Shown here: positions 1 to 5,095 of the stretch, one piece after another
Layout of the letters: each line of letters starts with the position of its first letter
Position numbering within the stretch: position 1 is the stretch's first letter
Assembly: GCA_003224835.1 (NCBI GenBank)
Contig: QHZX01000253.1
Location: 1 to 6,275, forward strand
DNA from: Acidobacteriota bacterium
GTDB lineage: Bacteria; Acidobacteriota; Terriglobia; Terriglobales; Acidobacteriaceae
DNA: 6,275 bases
Direction: 5' to 3'
Program-made: the position numbers and the translations under genes
Notes under the pieces: model-generated
What the model was told of the DNA's origin: nothing
What the model saw: only the letters and a program-made list of their open reading frames with translations
Database searches by the model: none

Positions 1-810
1 GAAGTGAAAGATCTGCTCTTGCTGGACGTCACTCCCCTGACGTTGTCGATCGAAACGCTCGGTGGCGTGGCAACGCCAATGATTCCGCGTAACACCACGA
101 TTCCGACGAAGAAGACGGAAACGTTCTCGACCGCGGCTGACAGCCAGACGTCGGTTGAAGTGCACGTGCTGCAGGGCGAACGTCCAATGGCGGCTCAGAA
201 CCGTACTCTGGGCAAATTCCATTTGACTGGAATTCCGCCGGCACCGCGCGGCGTGCCGCAGGTTGAGGTCACGTTCGATATTGACGCGAACGGAATTCTC
301 AATGTCACGGCGAAAGATAACGCCACCGGCAAAGACCAGAAGATCACGATTACGTCATCTTCCGGTCTGTCGAAGGAAGAAGTCGAGCGCATGACGAAGG
401 ACGCCGATGCGCACGCTGCGGAAGACAAAGCACAACGTGAAACGATCGACGCCAAGAACCAGCTCGACTCGATGGTTTACCAGATTGAGAAGATGCTGAA
501 GGAGCAGGGAGACAAAATTTCCGGCTCCGAGCGCGGCGACGTCGAGAACGCATTGTCTGACGCGAAGAAGGCGCTCGAGTCAAACGAGAAGGCGCAGATG
601 GAGCGCGCCCGCGAGACGCTGACGCAGGCTTCGCACAAGCTGGCCGAGCAGATGTACAAATCGGCGCAGGCGCAGACTCCGCCTCCGGGTGGAGGCGCTG
701 GCCCGAGCGGCAACGCTGGCGGTCCGGCGACGGACGGTAACGGTGAAGCTGGAAATAAGCAGGACGAGGGCGTCATCGATGCCGAGTACGTGGATGTGGA
801 CAAGAAGTGA
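1..810 (+). CDS. dnaK: Chaperone protein DnaK (Hsp70), C-terminal part
   Basis: The gene enters from the left edge in frame 1 and 269 residues are visible. DnaK is the ATP-driven cytoplasmic Hsp70 chaperone that binds exposed hydrophobic peptides. The visible part starts at the interdomain linker and the LLLLDVTPLTL motif (residues 5-15), corresponding to about residue 387 of the E. coli protein, so the whole nucleotide-binding domain lies outside the window. The substrate-binding beta domain follows, with VLQGER (about 55-60), the GKFHLTGIPPAPRG segment (about 71-84) and VEVTFDIDANGILNV. The helical lid runs from about residue 122 (SSGLSKEEVERM) to about 222. A Gly/Pro/Ala-rich linker then leads to the conserved tail EGVIDAEYVDVDKK. 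No domain is missing from the visible part. A dnaJ homologue follows on the same strand after two small genes, which fits a dnaK-dnaJ chaperone cluster. The identification is essentially certain. Confidence 0.98.
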   Translation, partial: EVKDLLLLDVTPLTLSIETLGGVATPMIPRNTTIPTKKTETFSTAADSQTSVEVHVLQGERPMAAQNRTLGKFHLTGIPPAPRGVPQVEVTFDIDANGILNVTAKDNATGKDQKITITSSSGLSKEEVERMTKDADAHAAEDKAQRETIDAKNQLDSMVYQIEKMLKEQGDKISGSERGDVENALSDAKKALESNEKAQMERARETLTQASHKLAEQMYKSAQAQTPPPGGGAGPSGNAGGPATDGNGEAGNKQDEGVIDAEYVDVDKK

Positions 811-847
811 TCGCGTTTAGCGGGACGTCTGAGCCCCGCTGCGATCA
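808..847 (+). terminator. Stem-loop spanning the dnaK stop codon
   Basis: TGATCGC (808-814) pairs perfectly with GCGATCA (841-847), and AGCGGG (819-824) pairs with CCCGCT (835-840). The two arms stack, with only a 4-base bulge (GTTT, 815-818) and a 10-base loop. The first base pairs include the dnaK TGA stop. No T-run follows, so it is not a textbook intrinsic terminator. It may instead protect the 3' end of the dnaK message or partly attenuate transcription into the downstream genes. The structure is seen directly; the role is inferred. Confidence 0.55.
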
Positions 848-870
848 TCCCGAGTGAAGTCGAGGGATCT
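843..870. repeat. Dispersed short repeat, TCGAGGGATCT type
   Basis: The segment reads ATCATCCCGAGTGAAGTCGAGGGATCT. Its reverse complement has the form CCTCG-ACTTCA-CTCGGGATGA, matching in pattern the unit around 5006-5034 (CCTC-ACCGCTGAAGCGG-TTCGGAATGA) in the opposite orientation. I recognise this as a short palindrome-like intergenic repeat common in acidobacterial genomes. Its function is unknown. It overlaps the end of the dnaK stem-loop. Confidence 0.5.
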
Positions 871-886
871 CTTATCGAACTTCTCG

Positions 887-951
887 GCCACGGATTAGCA
901 CAGATCGACACGGATGAAACAACATCCGCGAAAATCCGTCTGATCCGTGGC
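887..951. repeat. Palindromic intergenic repeat, CCACGGAT type
   Basis: The outer arms GCCACGGAT (887-895) and ATCCGTGGC (943-951) are perfect 9-base complements. Inner arms ACGGAT (910-915) and ATCCGT (934-939) also pair. The unit can fold into one long interrupted hairpin. It belongs to the CACGGAT...ATCCGTGG class of noncoding repeats that recur between genes in Acidobacteriota and some other environmental bacteria. It lies between dnaK and the 57-residue gene, ends 14 bases before that gene's ribosome binding site, and contains no plausible coding sequence. Confidence 0.65.
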
Positions 952-964
952 TTATTTTTAGAAA

Positions 965-970
965 CGGAGT
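965..970 (+). promoter_or_regulatory. Ribosome binding site that decides a TTG start
   Basis: CGGAGT contains the Shine-Dalgarno core GGAG (966-969), which ends 8 bases before the TTG at 978. The good match and ideal spacing are the main reason for accepting the following short TTG-started frame as a gene. Confidence 0.6.
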
Positions 971-977
971 AAATACA

Positions 978-1151
978 TTGCAGTTCAAAATCAAAGATCA
1001 AGATTATTTTTTAGCATTTGTAGAGCAGGAAAAGCGCTGGTACGTCTTCGCGCCTACGACAGAGGGGGTGCATCGTATTCCCGTGTACGTGGACGCAGCG
1101 AAGCACGAAAAGCCAGGAATTGTGGGTATCGAAACACACCTATCATCATGA
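978..1151 (+). CDS. Small hypothetical protein, 57 residues, TTG start
   Basis: This short frame runs from TTG 978 to TGA 1149-1151 and encodes 57 residues. It begins MQFKIKDQDYFLAFVEQEKR and ends GIVGIETHLSS. The GGAG at 966-969 sits at proper spacing, no ATG is available nearby, and the frame is open with natural residue composition. It has many aromatic and charged residues (YF, WYVF, HRIPVYVDAAKHEK) and no signal peptide or membrane segment. The alternating hydrophobic pattern in residues 2-40 suggests a few beta strands, so a small soluble beta-rich protein is likely (inference). It lies between dnaK and dnaJ on the same strand, followed 22 bases later by the membrane protein. I cannot name a family or function. 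A link to the heat-shock cluster is suggested only by position. Confidence 0.62.
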   Translation: MQFKIKDQDYFLAFVEQEKRWYVFAPTTEGVHRIPVYVDAAKHEKPGIVGIETHLSS

Positions 1152-1173
1152 TAGCTGAGCGCTGAATCTAGTT

Positions 1174-1449
1174 ATGTGGACTCTTCCATATAGCACGCCG
1201 CAGAAGGCAGGAGTCATCCTGTACGGTTTGCTAATTGGGGCGTTGATGGTACCACTGACAGCAGGCGCTGTTTTACTCCTGGGGATGGTTCTTTTATTTG
1301 TCCATGCTGCGAGCAGACACGGTGGTGCGTTTTTTCTTGCGCAGCTTTTATTCTATGGGTTTTATCTTGGAATCCCAGTGGGTGTGTTCGTCTGCTGGAG
1401 AGTGTGTCGTTCCCGCTTGCGTGAAGCCAAGCCTGAAAATTTATCGTGA
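1174..1449 (+). CDS. Small integral membrane protein, 91 residues, unknown function
   Basis: ATG 1174 is the first usable start after an in-frame TGA at 1156, and the frame closes at TGA 1447-1449. No clear Shine-Dalgarno sequence precedes it. The protein has a short polar N-terminus, a hydrophobic stretch at about residues 12-46 (one long helix or two short ones with a Pro at about 27), and a second one at about 50-74. A basic tail (RVCRSRLREAK) then suggests a cytoplasmic C-terminus. The SRHGG segment (47-51) separates the hydrophobic blocks. The stop is only 3 bases before the dnaJ ATG at 1453, so the two could be translationally coupled. The segment 978-1449 looks a little lower in GC than the flanking chaperone genes. 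I do not recognise a family. An overlapping 66-residue frame at 1298-1498 looks like a shadow. Confidence 0.6.
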   Translation: MWTLPYSTPQKAGVILYGLLIGALMVPLTAGAVLLLGMVLLFVHAASRHGGAFFLAQLLFYGFYLGIPVGVFVCWRVCRSRLREAKPENLS

Positions 1450-1452
1450 TTC

Positions 1453-2650
1453 ATGCCGACCACAACCAAAAAAGATTATTACGAAATACTCGGCGTAAAG
1501 AAGTCTGCTTCGGTCGACGACATCCGCAAGGCGTTTCGCAAACTTGCGCGAAGAAAAATTCAAAGCGCTCTCTGAGGCGAACGACGTTCTGAGCGATCCG
1601 AAGAAGCGCAAGATTTACGACCAGCTCGGTTTTTATTCCGACAACATCGATCCCGCGGCCGCCGAAGCCTACGCCCGTGGCGGACCAACTGGAGCTGGCG
1701 GGTTCGGAGGATTTCCCGGCGGTCAGCCGGGAAACGCAGGCGGCCAGGGGCAAGGCGTCCCCTTCGACTTCAGCGGGTTCGATTTCGGCGATATGTTCGA
1801 GGGCGCGCGCGGTCGCACCACATCAGGCGGAAGCGGCGGATTTCGCGACATCTTCTCCAGTATGTTCGGTGGTGGACGCGGCGGCGGAGTAGCGCAGGAA
1901 GGCCCTGAACCCGGGAGCGACCTCGAATACCAAGTCAATGTTCCCTTCTGGACGGCGATTCGCGGCGGCGTCATGCGTTTGAACATCACGCGGCAGGATG
2001 TTTGCGGCAACTGCCACGGCAACGGTGTCATCGAGCAGCCCGGGGTGTGCCCGCAGTGCAAAGGCAAGGGCACGATCGAGCAGACCGGCGGGCGCATGAA
2101 ATTCAATGTGACCTGTCCGAGATGCCACGGCACCGGCAAAAATGTTTCAACCTGCCCGGTATGCCACGGAGAAGGCGTGGTCAACCGCACCGAACCGCTT
2201 GAGGTTCGCATCAAGGCAGGCACACGCGATGGCCAGCGCATTCGTCTTGCTGGCAAAGGCAACGCCGGCACCCGCGGCGGCCAGCCAGGCGATCTCTACG
2301 TAATTATTCGGACGGAAGGCCACCCAGTGTTTCGCCGCGAAGGCGAGGACATTCATGTTGTAGTTCCTGTCACCGCAACAGAAGCCGCTCTGGGCGCGAA
2401 GATCGAAGTGCCGACAATTGATGGTCGCGCCCTGTTGAAGGTTCCTCCGGGAACACAGTCGGGACAAAAACTTCGTTTGCGCGAAAAAGGTGTGCCCTCG
2501 GCAACCAAAGAAGGCGTTCGAGGTGACGAAATTGTGGAAGTGAAGGTAACGGTGCCGATGCCGCGAGACGAGAAGACGAAAGAACTCCTGCGCGAGTTGG
2601 CAAAGCTGAATCCGGAAGATCCAAGAGCGGAGTTGTTCAAGAATTTGTAA
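1453..2650 (+). pseudogene. dnaJ: DnaJ (Hsp40 type A) broken by a deletion that removes the HPD motif
   Basis: DnaJ delivers substrates to DnaK and stimulates its ATPase through the HPD motif of the J domain. ATG 1453 starts a normal J domain (TTTKKDYYEILGV, then DDIRKAFRKLAR) that hits TGA at 1573-1575 after 40 residues. The rest of the protein continues in frame 2 from about 1546 (REEKFKALSEANDVLSDPKK) to TAA 2648-2650. Between LAR and EEKF, about 12-13 residues normally including KYHPDVNPG are absent. The missing length must be 3n+2 bases, so about 38 or 41. A simple one-base frameshift would not explain the loss of HPD. Numbered from TTG 1544, a Gly/Phe-rich linker lies at about 46-115. 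Four zinc motifs CGNCHGNG, CPQCKGKG, CPRCHGTG and CPVCHGEG lie at 154-161, 169-176, 191-198 and 204-211. The two C-terminal substrate-binding domains follow, complete to the end. A start at TTG 1544 would give 368 residues without a functional J domain and lacks a ribosome binding site. Assembly error is possible. Confidence 0.85.
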
Positions 2651-2672
2651 TTGCCCCCGCCATCCCAAATTG

Positions 2673-2714
2673 GAACTGGCAGGAAATAACCACGAACTGG
2701 CAGGAAATAACCAC
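2673..2714. repeat. Perfect tandem duplication of a 21-base unit
   Basis: Two identical 21-base copies, each starting GAACTGGCAGG and ending AATAACCAC, abut at 2673-2693 and 2694-2714. They lie 22 bases after the dnaJ stop. The second copy runs into the left arm of the AACCACAGAG palindrome. Perfect identity suggests a recent slippage or duplication event. Confidence 0.85.
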
Positions 2715-2813
2715 AAAGAGCACAGAGTCTCACAGAGGAAAAACCCAGAGGCGTTTATGGCAGCATTGATACTCTGTGGCGTTTTCTCTGTGTATCTCGG
2801 TGTTCTCTGTGGT
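2709..2813. repeat. Palindromic repeat unit, AACCACAGAG type, copy 1
   Basis: The left arm begins AACCACAAAGAGCACAGAG (2709-2727) and the right arm ends TGTTCTCTGTGGTT (2800-2813). The arms are imperfect inverted copies and can form a long hairpin, with an inner pairing between CCCAGAG (2744-2750) and CTCTGTGG (2772-2779). The same unit recurs at 3290-3384. This is a known style of noncoding dispersed repeat in environmental bacterial genomes. It may act as a weak terminator or processing site after dnaJ (inference). Apart from the tandem duplication and palindromes listed separately, the 275-base gap 2651-2925 shows no gene. Confidence 0.7.
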
Positions 2814-2835
2814 TCAGGCTTTTTGGCGCGCACAT

Positions 2836-2852
2836 AGTTCCAAAATGGAACT
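2836..2852. repeat. Perfect 17-base hairpin
   Basis: AGTTCCA (2836-2842) and TGGAACT (2846-2852) are exact complements around a 3-base AAA loop. The same word TTGGAACT occurs at 2670-2677, so this arm also forms an 8-base inverted repeat with that site, enclosing 2678-2835. No run of T follows. It might be an end of the repeat cluster or an operator-like palindrome; nothing further can be shown. Confidence 0.45.
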
Positions 2853-2865
2853 CACAAGATAAATC

Positions 2866-2910
2866 CAGCACAGATCCCACAGCGGATCACAAAGAGATAC
2901 CACTGTGCTG
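2866..2910. repeat. Inverted repeat upstream of the GxxExxY gene
   Basis: CAGCACAG (2866-2873) is the exact complement of CTGTGCTG (2903-2910), with a 29-base loop. It lies 15 bases upstream of the ATG at 2926, where a transcript leader would be. The role is unknown; it may simply be decayed repeat sequence. Confidence 0.35.
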
Positions 2911-2925
2911 TGATATAGCAACTGC

Positions 2926-3338
2926 ATGGTTGCGGCACCTCAGCAAATCACTCCACCAATAAACCGCGTTACTGGCCAGATTATCGCAGCGGCTGTTTGG
3001 TACACGAGCTTCGAAACCAGGGGCTCGCGGTTGCAAGTGAGGTCGGATTGCCTGTCTTTTATGATGGAGAGAAGATCGACCTGGGATACCGCATCGATCT
3101 CATTGTGGCCGGCTCTGTCATCGTCGAAATTAAGTGCGTTGAGGCTATCAATCCTGTCCACAAATCCCAGCTGCTCTCCTACCTGCGGCTGAGTGGAAGG
3201 CAAGTGGGATTGCTGATCAATTTTCATGTGGAGCGATTACGAGACGGAATCAAACGAATGGTTGATGGGTATGGCTGGCAGAAAATCTTAACCACAGAGA
3301 GCACCGAGCCACACAGACAGAAGCCACAGAGTTTTTGA
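2926..3338 (+). pseudogene. GxxExxY-family protein, broken by an internal deletion
   Basis: The N-terminal part from ATG 2926 reads in frame 1 and ends with the family's first helix (INRVTGQIIAAAV, up to about 2995). The conserved remainder continues in frame 3 from about 2997: VHELRNQGL, then LGYRIDLIVAGSVIVEIKCV, then QLLSYLRLSGRQVGLLINF and LRDGIKRMV. The family normally has roughly EVHR-LGPGLLES-YEECL between these two blocks, including the G-x-x-E-x-x-Y motif that names it; here it is absent. The missing length must be 3n+1 bases, about 55-58. The surviving part has the core of a PD-(D/E)XK-like fold (RIDL...VEIK), but the function of the family is not established. After KRMVDGYGWQKI the frame runs into the palindromic repeat at 3290, which supplies an unnatural tail (TTESTEPHRQKPQSF). 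The ATG lacks a clear ribosome binding site. A start at TTG 2997 would give 113 residues, but the split family match argues for a broken gene or an assembly deletion. Confidence 0.8.
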
Positions 3339-3384
3339 CGTCCTCTGTGGCTTTTTTCTGTGCACCCTTGTGCCCTCTGTGGTT
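3290..3384. repeat. Palindromic repeat unit, AACCACAGAG type, copy 2
   Basis: AACCACAGAG (3290-3299) and CTCTGTGGTT (3375-3384) are exact 10-base inverted arms. A second, inner pair forms the hairpin at 3321-3353. The unit aligns with copy 1 at 2709-2813 over both arms, and the two copies bracket the broken GxxExxY gene. Its left half is read as the last 15 or so codons of that gene. The yraN Shine-Dalgarno GAGG (3385-3388) directly follows the right arm. Confidence 0.75.
3321..3357 (+). terminator. Intrinsic terminator-like hairpin inside repeat copy 2
   Basis: AAGCCACAGAG (3321-3331) pairs perfectly with CTCTGTGGCTT (3343-3353) around an 11-base loop, and six T residues occupy 3352-3357. 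This has the form of a rho-independent terminator on the + strand, although the stem is only moderately GC-rich. It would end transcription from the GxxExxY gene, whose stop codon lies in the loop, and separate it from yraN. The reverse strand has no T-run. Confidence 0.55.
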
Positions 3385-3398
3385 GAGGTTTTGGGTTC

Positions 3399-3869
3399 AT
3401 GTTCTCTGGTCGAATGACGCAAGCTCTTCTACGTGGGCTCGATCGGCTTGCCCCCAAAGCGGTGAACGAAGCTCCCGCTCATCTTCGCACCGGCCGTCGC
3501 GGTGAGGAAGACGCGTACTTCTACTTGCGGCGGCGAGGCTATGTCATGGTGGCGAGAAATTTTCGCACGGCCAGACACCGCGGTGAAATCGACCTGATCG
3601 GCTGGAATCGGGGCAACGACGAAGAAGACACGCTCTGCTTCATCGAGGTCAAGACGCGTACCACGCGTGACGTGAAGCCCGCCCAAGCGGCTGTGGATCG
3701 CAAGAAGCGGCACGACATTCGAGTTGTGGTCCGCGACTACCTGCGCTCGCTTCCGAAGAGGCACTTTCCCGAGACGCCGCAATGGCGTTTTGACGTCGTC
3801 ACCGTCTATTACGAAGGTGCGAAGGCTCCGACCTTCGAGCTATTTCAGAATGCCTCGCTCTCATCGTAA
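3399..3869 (+). CDS. yraN: YraN family (UPF0102) nuclease-like protein
   Basis: The product has 156 residues and matches the YraN/UPF0102 family throughout. Key segments are TGRRGEEDAYFYLRRRGY (31-48), VARNFRTARHRGEIDLIGW (51-69) and FIEVKTRTT (81-89). GEIDL and EVK form the acidic-acidic-lysine pattern of a Holliday-junction-resolvase-like PD-(D/E)XK fold: E63, D65, E83, K85. The conserved RFDVV block (130-134) is also present. The family is widespread in bacteria and its cellular role is not settled; DNA cleavage is inferred from the fold. The N-terminal extension of about 30 residues is longer than in the E. coli protein. ATG 3399 is preceded by GAGG (3385-3388) at 10 bases; an internal ATG at 3414 is a weaker alternative. 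galT starts 42 bases after the stop, so the two may share a transcript. Confidence 0.92.
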   Translation: MFSGRMTQALLRGLDRLAPKAVNEAPAHLRTGRRGEEDAYFYLRRRGYVMVARNFRTARHRGEIDLIGWNRGNDEEDTLCFIEVKTRTTRDVKPAQAAVDRKKRHDIRVVVRDYLRSLPKRHFPETPQWRFDVVTVYYEGAKAPTFELFQNASLSS

Positions 3870-3893
3870 AATGAACTTACCCGATTGGCAGCG

Positions 3894-3901
3894 GGTGGAG
3901 G
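3894..3901 (+). promoter_or_regulatory. Strong ribosome binding site placing the galT start at TTG 3912
   Basis: GGTGGAGG holds a full GGAGG (3897-3901) ending 10 bases before TTG 3912. The alternative in-frame TTG at 3885 lies upstream of this site and lacks its own, so it would put the ribosome binding site inside the coding region. Confidence 0.7.
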
Positions 3902-3911
3902 AAACGATTAC

Positions 3912-4949
3912 TTGCCCGAACTTAGAAAAGACCCCATTGTTGGCCGCTGGGTAATAATTTCAACCGATCGCGCCAAGCGCCCTACTGATTTTGCCCGCGA
4001 GTCGGTAAAGATGAAGGGCGGATTTTGCCCTTTCTGTTACGGAAACGAAGGCAAGACGCCGCCCGAAATTCAGGCTTATCGTCCCAACCAGAATGGCGCC
4101 CAGCCGCAGCGTGACAGCCCGGGCTGGACCGTACGCGTTGTGCCAAACAAATTTCCTGCGCTTGGGATCGAGGGAAACCTCGACCGTCAAGCCGAAGGTA
4201 TGTTCGACAAAATGAACGGGGTGGGCGCGCACGAAGTCGTCGTTGAAAACAACGAACACAATGCGACGCTAGCGACGCTACCGCCGAAGAAAATTGAAGA
4301 CGTGCTATGGACGTTCCGCGATCGCATCCTTGATCTGAAAAAAGATCGTCGCCTGAAATATATTCTGATTTTTAAGAACCACGGCGAGGCCGCTGGCGCA
4401 ACGCTCGAACATGCGCATTCACAATTGATCGCTTTGCCTGTGGTGCCTATCTATGTGGCCGAAGAGATCGAGGGCGCCAAGCAGTACTACATCTATAAAG
4501 AACGCTGCGTTTTTTGCGATATTGCTCGTCAGGAGACTGAGGCCGGCATTCGCGTGGTTGCGGAGAATGATGACTTCCTGACTATCGCGCCTTACGCGCC
4601 GCGCTTCCCGTTCGAGACCTGGATCCTGCCCAAGCAGCACGAGTCGGCGTTTGAGAACTCATCGTCGCGCATGTTTCAGAATTTGGCGAAAGCGATCCGG
4701 ACGCTACTGAACAAAGCGAATCGAGTTCTCGATGATCCGCCCTACAACCTAGTGATCCACAGCTCGCCCACGCAAGATTCAAGCAACGACCACTACCACT
4801 GGCATATCGAGTTCGTGCCCAAACTGACCAAGGTTGGTGGATTCGAGTGGGGCACGGGGTTCTATATCAATCCCACACCGCCGGAAGAGGCTGCGAAATT
4901 TTTGCGCGAGGCGAGTGTGGAAGAGCCAAAAGCGGCGGTTGTGGGGTAG
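3912..4949 (+). CDS. galT: Galactose-1-phosphate uridylyltransferase family protein
   Basis: The enzyme transfers a nucleotidyl group between UDP-glucose and hexose 1-phosphate through a covalent His-UMP intermediate (Leloir pathway). From TTG 3912 it has 345 residues, normal for the family, and begins MPELRKDPIVGRW, the usual N-terminus. The first metal-binding pair is CPFC (C39, C42). VRVVPNKFPAL lies at about 74-84. The catalytic region KNHGEAAGATLEHAHSQ has H167 and H169, with H169 the expected nucleophile. In E. coli the triplet is HPH; here it is HAH. A second pair, CVFC, is C199 and C202. The C-terminal HIT-like half has FPFETWILPKQH and HYHWHIE (H294, H296, H298). The HxHSQ form and second Cys pair also resemble the ADP-glucose phosphorylase branch of the family, so substrate specificity is uncertain. 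No galK or galE neighbour is visible. yraN lies 42 bases upstream on the same strand, and the downstream gene converges. Confidence 0.9.
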   Translation: MPELRKDPIVGRWVIISTDRAKRPTDFARESVKMKGGFCPFCYGNEGKTPPEIQAYRPNQNGAQPQRDSPGWTVRVVPNKFPALGIEGNLDRQAEGMFDKMNGVGAHEVVVENNEHNATLATLPPKKIEDVLWTFRDRILDLKKDRRLKYILIFKNHGEAAGATLEHAHSQLIALPVVPIYVAEEIEGAKQYYIYKERCVFCDIARQETEAGIRVVAENDDFLTIAPYAPRFPFETWILPKQHESAFENSSSRMFQNLAKAIRTLLNKANRVLDDPPYNLVIHSSPTQDSSNDHYHWHIEFVPKLTKVGGFEWGTGFYINPTPPEEAAKFLREASVEEPKAAVVG

Positions 4950-5005
4950 CACTTCTATTCCGAAGAGCTTTAGGTCTGGATCGGCATCGCATTTTAACAG
5001 CAGGT

Positions 5006-5064
5006 TCCTCACCGCTGAAGCGGTTCGGAATGACAGCGCTTTTGAATCGGTTCGGAATGACAGC
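5006..5064. repeat. Short direct repeats between galT and iscS
   Basis: CGGTTCGGAATGACAGC occurs twice without mismatch at 5021-5037 and 5048-5064, with a 27-base period. The first copy is preceded by TCCTC and a small hairpin ACCGC-TGAA-GCGGT (5011-5024). The whole 5006-5034 unit resembles, in reverse orientation, the repeat at 843-870. The rest of the 133-base gap between the converging genes shows no gene. Confidence 0.65.
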
Positions 5065-5078
5065 ATTTCTAATAGGAA

Positions 5079-5095
5079 AGAGCTACTGCAGCTCT
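5079..5095 (-). terminator. Weak hairpin over the iscS stop codon
   Basis: AGAGCT (5079-5084) pairs with AGCTCT (5090-5095) around a 5-base loop. Read on the - strand, the stem is followed by TTCCTATT, a poor T-run. It might help end iscS transcription, but the stem is short and half of it is coding sequence. Confidence 0.25.

Noticed and set aside
477..1001. A 174-codon open frame on the - strand across the end of dnaK
   Set aside because: It lies opposite the DnaK lid and tail and crosses the intergenic repeats; composition is that of a shadow frame.
1544..1575. Overlapping two-cistron or programmed-frameshift reading of dnaJ
   Set aside because: No ribosome binding site serves TTG 1544, no slippery sequence is evident as a frameshift signal, and neither reading restores the missing HPD segment.
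2147..2833. A 228-codon open frame on the - strand across the end of dnaJ
   Set aside because: It is antisense to the well-conserved DnaJ C-terminal domains and the repeat spacer, and its sequence has no recognisable domain.
2709..3384. CRISPR array from the recurring CACAGAG words
   Set aside because: The units are two palindromic copies about 580 bases apart with no regular spacers or cas genes.
3885..3911. Longer galT start at TTG 3885
   Set aside because: It would add nine residues (MAAGGGNDY) that encode the ribosome binding site, and the family starts at MPELRKDP.
3724..3954. A + strand frame overlapping the yraN end and galT start, including ATG 3871
   Set aside because: The strong GGAGG at 3897-3901 and the GalT N-terminus at 3912 explain the region; this frame has no family resemblance.
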